Of a stretch of 15,522 nt of DNA, positions 14,816 to 15,522 are shown one piece after another (the stretch's first letter is position 1; the number at the start of each line of letters is the position of its first letter). Source of the DNA: an uncultured Alphaproteobacteria bacterium (GTDB taxonomy: Bacteria > Pseudomonadota > Alphaproteobacteria > Puniceispirillales > UBA1172); the NCBI GenBank assembly GCA_913056245.1, contig CAJXME010000003.1:1-15522 (forward strand), given 5' to 3'. Made by a program: the position numbers and the translations under genes. The notes under the pieces are model-generated. The model was not told where the DNA came from. It made no database searches and worked only from the letters and a program-made list of their open reading frames with translations.

Positions 14816-15522
14816 TTAATCGGCCAAGACCGTGCCATCATAAAAGGCAAAATCATTGGCCTTGATTAAATCTTTGACCTTTTCAACATAGACTTCACGC
14901 TCTTCGGAATAAAGCGTCAGCGTGTCAATCAAAGCGTTTGTCGTATGATCGTCGGTCGAACGAAGGCGCCGAAAATCTTCATAGCCATAATGCGTGTTGA
15001 GGTTGTGCATATAGGCGCGCACCGATGCGAATAAATTGGGGAAGGCGCGCACCACCGCGTTGTCATAGCGTGCTTCTTCGGGGCGGAGGCCTGCATCTTC
15101 AGACCACGCCCATTGCCCAAATAAGGCATTGCCATCGGCGGCAAAGCGTGACGTTCCCCATCCCGATTCTATCGCGGATTGACCAAGCGCTATTGAAACT
15201 GGGATCGTGTTAACTCGAAGCAACAATTCATCACCGATGGCGTCCATCTCCGTTGGGATAGGATCGATGCGATAGAGTTCAGCCCATTGCATCAACGCGT
15301 CGAGATCACCGTCTTCTATGGCATCCAAGACCTGTTCGCGGCGCGATGATAATTCTTGATTGGCGCGCAAAATCAACGGCAAGACCGTCGCGATGAATTC
15401 CTTTTTGCGTTCTTCGGGGGTTAATTCTTCATGGATCACAAGGGTTTCAAAATAAACCGGCTCGATCCGAATTTCTGGGGGCGATTTTTGTTGATCGGGA
15501 GGGCGCGTGTGTTCTTCAATTT
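14816..15522 (-). CDS. Bax-like glucosaminidase-domain protein (N-terminus beyond the right edge)
   Basis: This cell-wall hydrolase-type protein has a glucosaminidase (PF01832-like) domain. It shows IALGQSAIESGWGTSRFA with the likely catalytic Glu, followed by GNALFGQWAW, DNAVVRAFPNLFASVRAYMHNLNTHYGY in segments, and a final LTLYSEEREVYVEKVKDLI typical of Bax relatives. The first internal start (GTG at 15439) is not the real beginning. The same frame runs open to the window edge for 27 further complete codons, including IRIEPVYFETLVIHEEL. That segment resembles the pre-domain linker of alphaproteobacterial Bax-like proteins, so the N-terminus and any signal peptide lie outside. Two tandem stops (TAATAA) end the gene. 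Family members cleave the glycan strands of peptidoglycan; activity here is inferred. Confidence 0.82.
   Translation of the reverse strand, partial: IEEHTRPPDQQKSPPEIRIEPVYFETLVIHEELTPEERKKEFIATVLPLILRANQELSSRREQVLDAIEDGDLDALMQWAELYRIDPIPTEMDAIGDELLLRVNTIPVSIALGQSAIESGWGTSRFAADGNALFGQWAWSEDAGLRPEEARYDNAVVRAFPNLFASVRAYMHNLNTHYGYEDFRRLRSTDDHTTNALIDTLTLYSEEREVYVEKVKDLIKANDFAFYDGTVLAD

Noticed and set aside
1..15522. CRISPR array, insertion sequence, prophage, toxin-antitoxin or defence genes
   Set aside because: I saw no direct repeat array, transposase, integrase or recognisable defence domain; nearly every long stretch is accounted for by conserved core genes.

Overview
The window is a compact, gene-dense stretch of an alphaproteobacterial chromosome with an estimated mid-50s % GC. 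The assignment rests on the gene order rimP-nusA-ylxR-infB joined to trmB, metK, lnt, corC, ybeY, phoH and miaB, on a YlxR protein with an L7Ae-like C-terminal half, and on the style of the proteins. A Rhodospirillales- or SAR116-like lineage is possible, but the genus cannot be fixed from this sequence. I see no mobile elements, phage genes, CRISPR arrays, rRNA or tRNA genes.

Thirteen genes run leftward on the minus strand from about 13.7 kb to the left edge. In transcription order they are tsaB, rimI, miaB, phoH, ybeY, corC, lnt, metK, trmB, rimP, nusA, ylxR and infB, the last cut by the left edge. Most junctions are short gaps or overlaps; tsaB/rimI and ybeY/corC overlap by 4 nt. Two breaks stand out. 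The first is about 140 nt between trmB and rimP. It holds a sigma70-like promoter, an intrinsic-terminator hairpin and an RBS-proximal hairpin, which together make a rimP-leader-type attenuator. The second is about 170 nt between ylxR and infB. It holds two related hairpins in opposite orientation.

To the right, a secreted polysaccharide deacetylase (plus strand, divergent from tsaB) converges on a Bax-like glucosaminidase. The glucosaminidase reading frame stays open to the right window edge, so that gene is incomplete here.

Most of the cluster serves RNA and translation: t6A synthesis (TsaB), N-terminal acetylation (RimI), ms2i6A (MiaB), 16S processing (YbeY, with PhoH as frequent neighbour), m7G46 (TrmB), 30S maturation (RimP), transcription termination and antitermination (NusA), an RNA-binding partner (YlxR) and initiation (IF2). 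MetK supplies S-adenosylmethionine used by the cluster's own SAM-dependent enzymes MiaB and TrmB. Lnt, CorC, the deacetylase and the glucosaminidase belong to the envelope. The window looks like ordinary conserved core genome, and I found no clear new multi-gene system. The points most worth a second look are the two leader regions, the tsaB upstream repeats, and the altered metal motif and C-terminal domain of the deacetylase.
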